A program made the position numbers and the translations under genes. Shown here in pieces: positions 54,701 through 61,065 of a stretch of DNA of 64,000 nt. The DNA comes from Ferranicluibacter rubi (lineage in GTDB: Bacteria; Pseudomonadota; Alphaproteobacteria; Rhizobiales; Rhizobiaceae): NCBI RefSeq assembly GCF_011603255.1, contig NZ_JAANCM010000003.1, forward strand, positions 1 through 64,000, read 5' to 3'. The first letter of the stretch is position 1; each line of letters starts with the position of its first letter. The notes under the pieces were generated by a model. That model saw only the letters and a program-made list of their open reading frames with translations, ran no database searches and was not told the origin of the DNA.

Positions 54701-55140
54701 AGGTGCTTTCGACGGCCCAGATCGACGGCCTCACGACGGCGCAGGTCAAGGTTCTGACGGCGGCACAGGTCGGCGCTCTGACGACCGACGGTCTGGCCTC
54801 GCTCTCGACCGATCAGGTCGCAGCCCTGGGTACCGGCGCTGTTGCCGCGCTCTCGACCGCGCAGCTGGATGCCATGTCGTCCGACCAGATCGGTGCGCTG
54901 ACAGCTACCCAGGTGTCTGTGCTTGGCTCGGCAGCGATCGCTGCTCTGTCCTCGCAGGACCTCCTGGCCTTCTCGACGAGCGATATCGCTGCCATCAACC
55001 TCCGGGCACTGGCAGGGCTCTCGACGGCGGATATCGGCAACCTGTCGACCACGCAGGTACGGGCCTTCACGACGACCCAGGTCGCCGCGTTCGACACGGA
55101 GCAGATGAACGCTATCGTCATCGCCTACCAGCAGATCTAA
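48781..55140 (+). CDS. Giant octapeptide-repeat protein 2 (2,119 residues)
   Basis: Paralogue of the giant at 34489. The product is six residues, then 264 octads in unbroken register, then one residue before the stop (6 + 264 x 8 + 1 = 2,119). Typical octads read A-L-S-T-A-Q-I-x or G-L-T-T-A-Q-V-x. The first about 20 octads and the last about 20 are diverse; the middle is highly homogeneous, built of modules of 17 octads. There is no signal peptide, membrane helix or C-terminal Ser-rich tail, unlike giant 1; it ends V-I-A-Y-Q-Q-I. GAAGG lies 9 bases before ATG 48781. I do not recognise a named family. The Thr/Ser-rich repeats beside a GT41 enzyme suggest a glycosylated structural or surface protein; this is inference. 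Confidence 0.82.
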   Translation: MTSIVSSLSVKQIQSLNTSTIASFTTSDVGALTSLQIAAFSSNQIAAFATEDLAAFNSTQLRAVSAAAVTGLTAGQLAVLDSSKLATLVSSQVAALSSAQVASLSSGQLDGLTTAQLGALSAGALAGFATEDMATISSTEISALSARSIATLSTSNFAALTSTQLSGLTTAQAGALGTAQIKVLSTAQIDGLTTAQVKVLTATQVGALSTDGLASLSTDQVAALSTIVIASLSSTQIGALSSVQLGAFDTKQLAALQPAAAAGLETADMAAISSTAISALSGRVLSNLSTANIAALTSTQLGGLTTAQAGALGTAQIKVLSTAQIDGLTTAQVKVLTAVQVGALSTDGLASLSTDQVAVLSTAAVAALSSTQLGALSSVQLGAFDTKQLAALSAAAVAGLETADMATISSTEISALSANVLSKLSTDNIAALTSTQLGGLTTAQAGALSTAQIKVLSTAQIDGLTTAQVKVLTAAQVGALTTDGVASLSTDQVAALDVKTIAALSTAQLSAMSSAQIGALNAAQIAELGSEDLAVLASEDLAAFSTSEIAVLSAKAITGLSSSVIATLATDKVAALSSAAVGALNSTQIAALTTAQIGALDTKQLAALTSTAVAGLETADIAAISSTEISALNTKTLASLSTANFAALASTQLAGLTTAQAGALTAAQMRTLSTAQIDGLTTAQVKVLTVAQVGALTTDGLASLSTDQVAVLSTAVVAALSSTQIGALTSVQIGAFDTKQLAALSATAVAGLETADMATISSTEISALSANVLSKLSTDNIAALTSTQLGGLTTAQAGALGTAQIKVLSTAQIDGLTTAQVKVLTAVQVGAFSTDGLASLSTDQVAVLSTAAIASLSSTQIGALSSVQLDAFDTKQLAALSAAAVAGLETADMATISSTEISALSAKVLSSLSTTTFAALTSTQLGGLTTAQAGALGTAQIKVLSTAQIDGLTTAQVKVLTAVQVGALTTDGLASLSTDQVAALNTAAIASLTSTQIGALSSVQIGAFDTKQLAALSPAAIAGLETADMATISSTEISALNARVLSNLSTANIAALTSTQLGGLTTAQAGALGTAQIKVLSTAQIDGLTTAQVKVLTAAQVGALSTDGLASLSTDQVAALSTTAIAALSSTQIGALSSVQLDAFDTKQLAALQPAAVAGLETADMAAISSTEISALNVRVLSNLSTANIAALTSTQLGGLTTVQAGALGTAQIKVLSTAQIDGLTTAQVKVLTAAQVGALTTDGLASLSTDQVAALNTAVIASLTSTQLGALSSVQLGAFDTKQLAALSAAAVAGLETADMATISSTEISALSANVLSKLSTDNIAALTSTQLGGLTTAQAGALSTAQIKVLSTAQIDGLTTAQVKVLTAAQVGALTTDGVASLSTDQVAALDVKTIAALSTAQLSAMSSAQIGALNAAQIAELGSEDLAVLASEDLAAFSTSEIAVLSAKAITGLSSSVIATLATDKVAALSSAAVGALNSTQIAALTTAQIGALDTKQLAALTSTAVAGLETADIAAISSTEISALNTKTLASLSTANFAALASTQLAGLTTAQAGALTAAQMRTLSTAQIDGLTTAQVKVLTVAQVGALTTDGLASLSTDQVAVLSTAVVAALSSTQIGALTSVQIGAFDTKQLAALSPAAVAGLETADMATISSTEISALNANVLSKLSTDNIAALTSTQLGGLTTAQAGALGTAQIKVLSTAQIDGLTTAQVKVLTAVQVGALTTDGLASLSTDQVAVLSTAVVAALSSTQIGALTSVQLDAFDTKQLAALSPAAAAGLETADMATISSTEISALNAKVLSNLSTANIAALTSTQLGGLTTAQAGALGTAQIKVLSTAQIDGLTTAAVKVLTAAQVGALTTDGLASLSTDQVAALNTAAIASLSSTQIGALSSVQLDAFDTKQLAALSSAAAAGLETVDMATISSTEISALSARVLSSLSTANIAALTSTQLSGLTTAQASALGTAQIKVLSTAQIDGLTTAQVKVLTAAQVGALTTDGLASLSTDQVAALGTGAVAALSTAQLDAMSSDQIGALTATQVSVLGSAAIAALSSQDLLAFSTSDIAAINLRALAGLSTADIGNLSTTQVRAFTTTQVAAFDTEQMNAIVIAYQQI
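49891..50990 (+). repeat. Segmental duplication, copy A
   Basis: About 1.1 kb nearly identical to 52579-53678 (offset 2,688 bases, equal to 112 octads). I count roughly 14 base differences, all of which look synonymous. It contains one of the two 27-octad modules. Confidence 0.88.
52579..53678 (+). repeat. Segmental duplication, copy B
   Basis: Second copy of the 1.1-kb block at 49891-50990. Similarity drops at both ends exactly where flanking octads change, which marks the copied or gene-converted tract. Confidence 0.88.
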
Positions 55141-55147
55141 AACACAT

Positions 55148-55178
55148 ACCGCCATTCGGGCTTGTCCCGGATGGCGGT
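55148..55178 (+). terminator. Terminator hairpin of giant gene 2
   Basis: ACCGCCATTCGGG (55148-55160) pairs with CCCGGATGGCGGT (55166-55178), a 13-bp stem with one G-U pair and a 5-base loop, starting 7 bases after the stop codon. The T-run is weak. Confidence 0.75.
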
Positions 55179-55200
55179 GATCCTTCCAATATCAAGATCC

Positions 55201-55230
55201 CGCCGGCTGATGCACATGCGTCAGCCGGCG
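55201..55230 (-). terminator. Terminator-like hairpin of the CUT2 importer operon
   Basis: CGCCGGCTGA (55201-55210) and TCAGCCGGCG (55221-55230) form a perfect 10-bp stem with a 10-base loop, 23 bases after the permease stop on the minus strand. There is no clear T-run. Confidence 0.6.
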
Positions 55231-55253
55231 AACGTCGTCTGAAAAACGGTGGC

Positions 55254-56312
55254 CTACAGCCGGTTCCGCGCAACCCCGTAGGTCAGCGCCAGCGCTCCCA
55301 CGAGGACGGCACCTTTGATGAAGTCCTGCGTGTAGTAGGGGGCATTCAGCATGGTCAGCCCATTCAGAAGCACGCCGACGAAAACTGCGCCGATGATGGT
55401 GCCAAAGACATTGGGACGCCGCAGGCCGAGCACCGCAAAGCCGATCAGCGCGGCGGCGACCGAATCCATGAGGAGGGACGCGCCGGAGGAGACATCGCCG
55501 CGACCGACGCGTGCCGCGACGATGATGCCACCGACAGAGGCCAAGGCACCCGAAAGCACATAGGCGATGGTCTTGATACGCGCGGTGTTCGCGCCTGCGA
55601 GCCGCGCAGCGATCTCGTTGCCGCCGGTGGCGAAGAGGACGCGGCCGAAGCGGGTCTTTTCGGTGAGGACGAAGAGGACAACGGCGAGCGCCGCCATGAT
55701 GACGACCGGAATGGGGACGGTTCCCCAAAGACTGGATCGGCCGATCGGGAGGAAAGAAGGATCGACCCGCCCGGTGGCCGTCGTGCCGTCCGGCAGGATG
55801 AGGCCGGCCGAAATCGAGCGGCCTGCGGTCGGGATCAGTTGCAAGCCGGTGAGAAGGAACATCGTCGATAGCGTTGCCAGGAGATCGGGCACCCCGAGGC
55901 GGACGATGAGCAACGCGTTGAACAGGCCGACGAGAGCCCCGAAAGCGATCACGAGGACCACCGTTTCCGTCGCGTTCAAGCCGAGCACGATCATCGCGTA
56001 GCTTGCGGCCATGACGCTGGAAGCGGCGACCGCGCCGACGGACAGGTCGAACTCGCCGATGGCCAGCGTCACGGTGACGCCGGCGCCGATAATGGCGACG
56101 ACGGAGACGCCCTGCAAAATGCTCATCAGATTGCCGACCGTGAGGAAGGCAGGCTGCGCGACCGCGAAGACTATCAGGAGAACGGCCAACAGCAGGAATA
56201 CGGCACTGCTACGAACCGCTTCGCGGATCGCGTCCAGACCGGGTAGACGCAATGAGGTGGTGCTGTTCGGGTCAAGGGGAGAGGCGGCGTGTGCCGGGTC
56301 CTGCGGGATCAT
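55254..56312 (-). CDS. CUT2 sugar ABC transporter permease (RbsC type)
   Basis: A 352-residue permease with a polar N-terminus of about 35 residues and around ten hydrophobic segments. It has the family motif I-G-E-F-D-L-S-V-G-A near residue 86 and the coupling loop A-T-G-G-N-E-I-A-A-R-L-A-G near residue 230. Its ATG overlaps the ATPase stop by four bases. The matching binding protein is encoded divergently at 58103. Confidence 0.9.
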   Translation of the reverse strand: MIPQDPAHAASPLDPNSTTSLRLPGLDAIREAVRSSAVFLLLAVLLIVFAVAQPAFLTVGNLMSILQGVSVVAIIGAGVTVTLAIGEFDLSVGAVAASSVMAASYAMIVLGLNATETVVLVIAFGALVGLFNALLIVRLGVPDLLATLSTMFLLTGLQLIPTAGRSISAGLILPDGTTATGRVDPSFLPIGRSSLWGTVPIPVVIMAALAVVLFVLTEKTRFGRVLFATGGNEIAARLAGANTARIKTIAYVLSGALASVGGIIVAARVGRGDVSSGASLLMDSVAAALIGFAVLGLRRPNVFGTIIGAVFVGVLLNGLTMLNAPYYTQDFIKGAVLVGALALTYGVARNRL

Positions 56313-57802
56313 GCGTCTTCCTTTTGTTCGCGAAGTGCCTGCGGCTCGGTGATCTCACCGTGCGCAGCGGTCTCGATCGTGTGGCGGGAGAGGGTGAGGA
56401 CGCGGTCGGCGACGGCGTGCGCTTCGTCCGGATCCGATGTGGCTATCAGGGTGGCCCGCCCGCGCTGGCTGCGCAGCGCGTCGATGATATCCTGGCGTGC
56501 GCCGATATCGACGCCCTGGAAGGGTTCGTCCAGAAGCAGGATGCGGCTGACGGCAGCATCCCAACGGGCGAGAACCACCTTCTGCTGGTTGCCGCCGGAC
56601 AGCGACCAGACCGAGGCATCGGGACTGCGCGCCTTGATCCCCAGCCGTTCGATGGCCCTCGCGGCCTCGCGGTTTTCCCGTCGTGTGTCGATCAGGCCGG
56701 AGGGATACCAGCGGGCCAGATGCGGGAGGCTGATCGTTTCGGCGATGCTCTCGCCCGGCCAGCCAGCCGGCATCAGAGACGAGCGATGGCGATCCTCGGC
56801 GGCCATCACGACGCCGGCGGCGATGGCCTCGGCCGGTCCTTTCGGACGGTAGGGCATGCCGGCAAGCGTCATGTTACCGGACGCCAGGGGATAAACGCCG
56901 AACAGGGTCGAAAGAAGCCGGCTCTTGCCCGCCCCAAGGACGCCTGTGATGGCGACGATCTCGCCCTCGTGAACCGTCAGGTCGAACGGTAGGCTGTCGG
57001 GCAGGAGGGCGGCGCCGTGAAGGTGGAGGAGAGGTTTACCGGGCGCTGCAGCCCCTCGTGTTTCGGCCGCGGGTAGTGGTCGCCCGATCATCGCCTCGAT
57101 GGCGGCGTCGAAATCGATCGGCCGCGCGAAGCGCCCGACATCGCGTCCGTTACGAAGGACGACGACGCGATCGGCCAGCGCCTGAAGATCGGCCGTGCGG
57201 TGGGAGATGTAGAGAATGGCTAGGCCTTGGGCCTTCAATGCCCGCAAGAGCGCGTAAAGCCTCTGGCTTTCCAGCGACGAGAGGCTTGCGGTGGGTTCGT
57301 CGAGGATCAGCAGTTCGGCTTTGTTGGAGAGCGCGCGGGCAATGGCTACCATCTGCCGATCTGCTGTGCCGAGATCGCCGAAACGACGGTCGAGAGGTAG
57401 GTCGATGCCCGTTCCCTTCAGAAGACGGGCGGCCGATCTGCGGACCGAGGCCGTGGAGAGAAAGAAGGGTTGGCGGCCGTCGATGAAGCAGTCGAGCATC
57501 AGCGCGTCGGCAACGGTGAGATCGGGAATGCCAACGACATCCGTCGATTGGTGCACGGTGACCACCCCGGCGCGACCGGCCGCCGCAGGGCTTGCCGGAG
57601 CAAAGGGCAGGCCCTTCCAGAGAACGGCGCCGCTATCGGCTCTCTGGACGCCGGAGAGGATCTTGACGAGCGTCGATTTGCCCGCGCCGTTCGCGCCCAT
57701 CAAAGCAACGATTTCGCCGGCTTCGATGCTGAGCGAGGCAGCGTCCAGGGCGCGTGTGGAGCCGAAAGAGAGGGAAAGCGAACGGATATCGAGAAGCGGC
57801 AT
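56309..57802 (-). CDS. CUT2 sugar ABC transporter ATP-binding protein (double ABC)
   Basis: A 497-residue tandem ATPase. Cassette one has Walker A G-A-N-G-A-G-K-S-T and Walker B L-L-I-L-D-E-P-T-A-S-L. Cassette two has a P-loop G-V-L-G-A-G-K-S that keeps the lysine (often replaced in RbsA-type proteins), signature L-S-G-G-N-Q-Q, and Walker B I-L-L-L-D-E-P. ATG 57802 has GGAG 9 bases upstream; the longer open frame to 57844 is less likely. It is transcribed divergently from the binding protein. Confidence 0.88.
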   Translation of the reverse strand: MPLLDIRSLSLSFGSTRALDAASLSIEAGEIVALMGANGAGKSTLVKILSGVQRADSGAVLWKGLPFAPASPAAAGRAGVVTVHQSTDVVGIPDLTVADALMLDCFIDGRQPFFLSTASVRRSAARLLKGTGIDLPLDRRFGDLGTADRQMVAIARALSNKAELLILDEPTASLSSLESQRLYALLRALKAQGLAILYISHRTADLQALADRVVVLRNGRDVGRFARPIDFDAAIEAMIGRPLPAAETRGAAAPGKPLLHLHGAALLPDSLPFDLTVHEGEIVAITGVLGAGKSRLLSTLFGVYPLASGNMTLAGMPYRPKGPAEAIAAGVVMAAEDRHRSSLMPAGWPGESIAETISLPHLARWYPSGLIDTRRENREAARAIERLGIKARSPDASVWSLSGGNQQKVVLARWDAAVSRILLLDEPFQGVDIGARQDIIDALRSQRGRATLIATSDPDEAHAVADRVLTLSRHTIETAAHGEITEPQALREQKEDA

Positions 57803-58102
57803 GACGAGGGTCTCCGGATGTTCGGCAAGGCGTGCCGCACCCATGGACCTCCGACAAGGCGTGCCCCTGTTATAGTCGAGTGAGTTTGTAGAATATTATT
57901 GCGTTGGAGCCGGTGTGGCCGCTTTTCGTGCACATTCACGGGGGAGAGCGTCGGTGTTCCGCGTTCTACGTCGGGCACAGCATTTGCAAAATGCATCCGC
58001 AAACGCGGAGAATGACGCTATTTATTATCTACCATTATACTAGACTAAATGGCCTGATAGGACAACGCTCGATCCGGCGTCGTTCAACGGGAACCCACGA
58101 CC
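57803..58102. promoter_or_regulatory. Divergent promoter region of the second CUT2 importer
   Basis: About 300 bases without a gene. Two AT-rich patches occur (about 57870-57900 and 58015-58052), placed as expected for promoters of the divergent ATPase-permease pair and of the binding-protein gene. No clear operator dyad was found. Confidence 0.45.
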
Positions 58103-59149
58103 ATGAAGCCCTTCCTCCGTCTCGCCCTTACAACCGCCACGCTCCCTCTTTTTCTCGTGTTGCCTGCGCAGGCAGCAGGACTTCCCGGCGCGCCCGCACC
58201 GTTCGACAAGGGAGGCGCAAAGATCGCCCTGATCAGCTACATCTCCGCCGGAGACTTCTTCCAGGCCTATCAGGCGGGAGCGGAAGCGCAGGCCAAGGCG
58301 CTCGGCGTCGATCTCAGGGTGTTCCCCGGCCGCCAGAACGCGAGCGAACAGCGCGAACAGATTCTTCAGGCGATCAACCTCGGTGTCGATGGCATCGTGA
58401 TCGATCACGGCCTGCCGGAATCGCTGGGCGATGTGGTCGAGCAGGCCTTGAGCAAGAATATCAAGGTGGTCGCTTTCGACGTCAATCTGAACAATCCGAA
58501 GATCCCGCAGGTGGAGCAATCCGACCACCGCCTCGCCGAACTCGCTCTCGACAAGGCCATCAAGGACAATGGGACGGCCTTCAAGGCGGGCTACGTTTAT
58601 GTCGCAGGCTTCGCGCCGCTCGACCGCCGCAACGAGGTCTGGGAAAAGGTGAAGGCGGCAAATCCCGGTATCGAACAGAAGGCGCATTTCGGCAGTGTCA
58701 GCGATACCACGGCCGCGACAACCGCAGACCAGGCCAAGGCCGCGCTGCAGGCAAACCCCGATATTACCGTCGTCTTTGCGCCCTATGACGAGTTCGCGCG
58801 CGGGGTAAAGCTGGCGCTTGCCGATCTCGGGCGGTCCGACGCGGTGAAGATCTACTCGGCGGATGTCTCCACCGCCGATATCCAGGAGATCACCGAGGCC
58901 GGTAGCCCCTGGGTCGCGACGGCTGCGACCAATCCGGCCGTCGTCGGCGCGGTTTCGATCCGCGCGGTGGCGCTGCAGATCGCCGGACAGCCCGTACCGC
59001 CCCGGATCGTCGTGGAGCCCTTGCTGATCACGCAGGACGAGCTTCGGGCAGCCGGTGTCCAGACGGTCGAGGACCTCGCCCGGAAGATCCCCGCCTTCTC
59101 GACCAGTGCAGCCGTGACGGCCGACTGGATCCCCGCCGCGGCATTCTGA
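58103..59149 (+). CDS. CUT2 sugar ABC transporter substrate-binding protein
   Basis: A 348-residue periplasmic binding protein of the ribose/LacI-like fold. The signal peptide covers about residues 1-24 (cleavage after A-Q-A-A). The first strand reads I-A-L-I-S-Y-I-S-A-G-D-F-F, followed by Q-A-G-A-E-A-Q-A-K-A-L-G, and later segments V-D-G-I-V-I-D-H and V-V-F-A-P-Y-D-E-F are typical of the fold. It is longer than common ribose binders. It is the only binding-protein gene next to the divergent ATPase/permease pair and is presumably its partner. Ligand is unknown. Confidence 0.87.
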   Translation: MKPFLRLALTTATLPLFLVLPAQAAGLPGAPAPFDKGGAKIALISYISAGDFFQAYQAGAEAQAKALGVDLRVFPGRQNASEQREQILQAINLGVDGIVIDHGLPESLGDVVEQALSKNIKVVAFDVNLNNPKIPQVEQSDHRLAELALDKAIKDNGTAFKAGYVYVAGFAPLDRRNEVWEKVKAANPGIEQKAHFGSVSDTTAATTADQAKAALQANPDITVVFAPYDEFARGVKLALADLGRSDAVKIYSADVSTADIQEITEAGSPWVATAATNPAVVGAVSIRAVALQIAGQPVPPRIVVEPLLITQDELRAAGVQTVEDLARKIPAFSTSAAVTADWIPAAAF

Positions 59150-59196
59150 GCCGCCGTCGGAGACTCCTAAAAAGCAACCTCGCAGGAGGAAACGAT

Positions 59197-59388
59197 ATGG
59201 CAGGAGTAGGACATGTCCTGCGGCTGGAAAGCCTGCGCGATGATCTGGAGACCCGCCTGTTTCTCCACGAGGAGCGGCGTTGCTTCGGCGATGACGACGT
59301 GGATGACGGTACGTGGCAGGACTTGAAGGTCCGGATCCGCGATCTCTCGCGGGAGATCAGCGCCTTGCGCCATTGCGCGAGCTGCTAA
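59197..59388 (+). CDS. Small conserved-looking acidic protein (63 residues)
   Basis: A short reading frame preceded by an excellent Shine-Dalgarno (AGGAGG, 7 bases before the ATG). The product is largely helical by composition, rich in Asp, Glu and Arg, and ends in a C-x-x-C-like pair (C-A-S-C). It lies 47 bases after the binding-protein gene in the same direction and may be co-transcribed. I do not recognise the family. The Shine-Dalgarno and position make it probably real. Confidence 0.55.
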   Translation: MAGVGHVLRLESLRDDLETRLFLHEERRCFGDDDVDDGTWQDLKVRIRDLSREISALRHCASC

Positions 59389-59437
59389 ATCCCCGTGCGA
59401 GCTTCAGCCCCTGCCGGAGGTCGGCAGGGGCTTGAGG

Positions 59438-60451
59438 TCAGAAGCCTTCGAGCACGATCTTGCCGCGCGCCTTGCCGCTTTCGATCACGGCATGCGCTTG
59501 TTTCAGGTTCTTGGCATTGATCGGTCGCAGCACCTCCGTCACCGTCGTGCGGATCTTGCCGGCGTCGATCAGGGCAGCGACCTCGGTAAGCAGCTTGCCC
59601 TGCTCGTCCATGTCGGGCGTTTCGAAGATCGAGCGGGTGAACATCAGCTCCCAGTGAATGGACACGGCCTTGCGCTTGAAGCCGGTGACATCGAGGCTTT
59701 CCGGATCATCGATCAGGCCGAAGCGGCCCTGCGGGGCGATGAGGCTGATGATCTCGGCGAGATGACGGTGCGTTTCCGTGGTGGAGAACACGAAGGCCGG
59801 GGCGCCGATGCCGAGCGCGGTTATCTGGTCTGCGAGCGGTTTGCTGTGATCTATGACGTGATGCGCGCCGAGCTCGCGGACCCAATCCCGCGTCTCCGGC
59901 CGTGACGCCGTCGCAATGACGGTCAGGCCTGTGAGGGCACGCACGAGCTGGATGGCGATCGATCCGACACCGCCGGCGCCGCCGATGATGAGAATGGCGT
60001 CTGCCGCGCCCGCGACCGGCTTGCGCACGTCGAGACGATCGAACAGCATTTCCCACGCCGTGATGGCCGTAAGCGGCAAAGCGGCGGCTTCGGCATTCGA
60101 TAGAGAGGACGGCTTCCTGCCCACAAGCCGCTCATCGACCAGATGGAATTCGCTGTTTGCGCCCGGCCGCAGCAGGGAGCCGGCATAGTAGACGGCATCG
60201 CCAGGCTTGAACCCTGCGACGGCGGCGCCCACCTCCACGACTCGACCGACAGCATCCCAGCCGAGCACTTTATGCGCGCCGGCTTCGGGCGAGACGTTTT
60301 TCCGGATCTTCGTATCCACCGGGTTCACCGAGATCGCATCCACGGCGACCAGAAGATCGCGGGGCCCGGGCGTCGGCTTGGAGATTTCGACATCGATGAG
60401 CGCGTCGTCGCGCTCGATGGTGCCGGCCTTGGTGTAGGCGACTGCTTTCAT
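59438..60451 (-). CDS. Zinc-type alcohol dehydrogenase-like / quinone oxidoreductase
   Basis: A 337-residue medium-chain dehydrogenase of the quinone-oxidoreductase branch. It has an N-terminal GroES-like domain (V-N-P-V-D-T-K), the nucleotide-binding motif G-G-A-G-G-V-G-S near residue 160, and no structural-zinc cysteines, as expected for zeta-crystallin-like NADPH:quinone reductases. It probably reduces quinones or reactive enones. The open frame to 60793 overlaps the divergent regulator; ATG 60451 with GAGGA upstream is the start. It faces an HxlR-family regulator across a 121-base gap, the usual arrangement for electrophile-responsive reductase genes. Confidence 0.85.
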   Translation of the reverse strand: MKAVAYTKAGTIERDDALIDVEISKPTPGPRDLLVAVDAISVNPVDTKIRKNVSPEAGAHKVLGWDAVGRVVEVGAAVAGFKPGDAVYYAGSLLRPGANSEFHLVDERLVGRKPSSLSNAEAAALPLTAITAWEMLFDRLDVRKPVAGAADAILIIGGAGGVGSIAIQLVRALTGLTVIATASRPETRDWVRELGAHHVIDHSKPLADQITALGIGAPAFVFSTTETHRHLAEIISLIAPQGRFGLIDDPESLDVTGFKRKAVSIHWELMFTRSIFETPDMDEQGKLLTEVAALIDAGKIRTTVTEVLRPINAKNLKQAHAVIESGKARGKIVLEGF

Positions 60452-60504
60452 GATCAGGTTCCTCGTCTTCTTGCTGCCGGCCCATCCGGTTGCTTCCTGC
60501 TTGA

Positions 60505-60514
60505 TATGCGCATA
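60505..60514. promoter_or_regulatory. Palindrome in the divergent reductase-HxlR promoter
   Basis: TATGCGCATA is a perfect 10-bp palindrome midway between the two start codons. It is a candidate operator for the HxlR regulator. Confidence 0.4.
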
Positions 60515-60572
60515 CGCTCGACAGAATGGAATACGCACAAAGAGAGTACATAGTGTCGAAAAGGATACCGTC

Positions 60573-60968
60573 ATGGCGAAGGTCCGGCATTCCCGGTTCG
60601 ACTGCAGCCCCGGCTGCTCGGTGGAAGCAGCGATCGGGTTGATCGACGGCAAGTGGAAATCCGTCATTCTGTTCCATCTCCTGTCGGGCACGCTCCGGTT
60701 CAACGAGATCCGCAAGATCATCCCCAACATGACGCAGCGCATGCTGACCAACCAGCTGCGCGAGATGGAGGATGACGGCCTGATCTCGCGCAAGGTCTAT
60801 GCGCAGGTTCCGCCGAAGGTCGAATACAGCCTGTCGCCGCTCGGCCGGTCGATGGAGCCGGTGCTGCTGGCGCTGAAGCAGTGGGGAGACGCCAATCTCG
60901 GCCTCTACGGCAAGCCGAAGATCGCCAACCCCGATGAGGCGGCATCCGCCGACAGCGTTGGGGCCTGA
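60573..60968 (+). CDS. HxlR-family transcriptional regulator
   Basis: A 131-residue MarR-like winged-helix regulator of the HxlR family. The N-terminal C-S-P-G-C-S-V-E segment holds the redox- or electrophile-sensitive cysteines typical of the family. It is followed by I-D-G-K-W-K-S-V-I-L-F-H-L, the F-N-E-I-R-K-I-I-P-N-M-T-Q-R-M-L helix pair, and the wing with E-Y-S-L-S-P-L-G. AAAGGA lies 7 bases before ATG 60573. It probably controls the divergent reductase and itself. Confidence 0.9.
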   Translation: MAKVRHSRFDCSPGCSVEAAIGLIDGKWKSVILFHLLSGTLRFNEIRKIIPNMTQRMLTNQLREMEDDGLISRKVYAQVPPKVEYSLSPLGRSMEPVLLALKQWGDANLGLYGKPKIANPDEAASADSVGA

Positions 60969-61065
60969 AGAAGGCGCTTTCGAAACCGGTTGAGATCAGG
61001 GGACGGAGCGTCTATCTGATGGGCACGCGCAGGCGCGAACGTCCCGACAGAACAAGGCATCCGGC

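Larger units (their letters stand above)
49279..54840 (+). repeat. Higher-order 408-bp (17-octad) modules
   Basis: The landmark Gly-Leu-Thr-Thr-(Ala/Val)-Gln-Ala octad recurs 13 times, at 49279, 49687, 50095, 50743, 51151, 51559, 51967, 52375, 52783, 53431, 53839, 54247 and 54655. Intervals are 408 bases except two of 648 (27 octads), where an extra ten-octad block is inserted. Each module carries the same order of octads. Confidence 0.88.
48799..55134 (+). repeat. 24-bp tandem repeat array encoding 264 octapeptides (giant 2)
   Basis: Start and end of the array are in the same octad register. The array codes for Leu or Phe/Ile at position 2, Ser/Thr at 3 and 4, Gln most often at 6, and Ile/Val/Leu at 7. 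Confidence 0.88.

Noticed and set aside
48781-55140. CRISPR or non-coding satellite interpretation of the 24-bp and 408-bp repeats
   Set aside because: There are no unique spacers, the repeats keep one open reading frame, and substitutions between near-identical copies are synonymous, so the array is coding.
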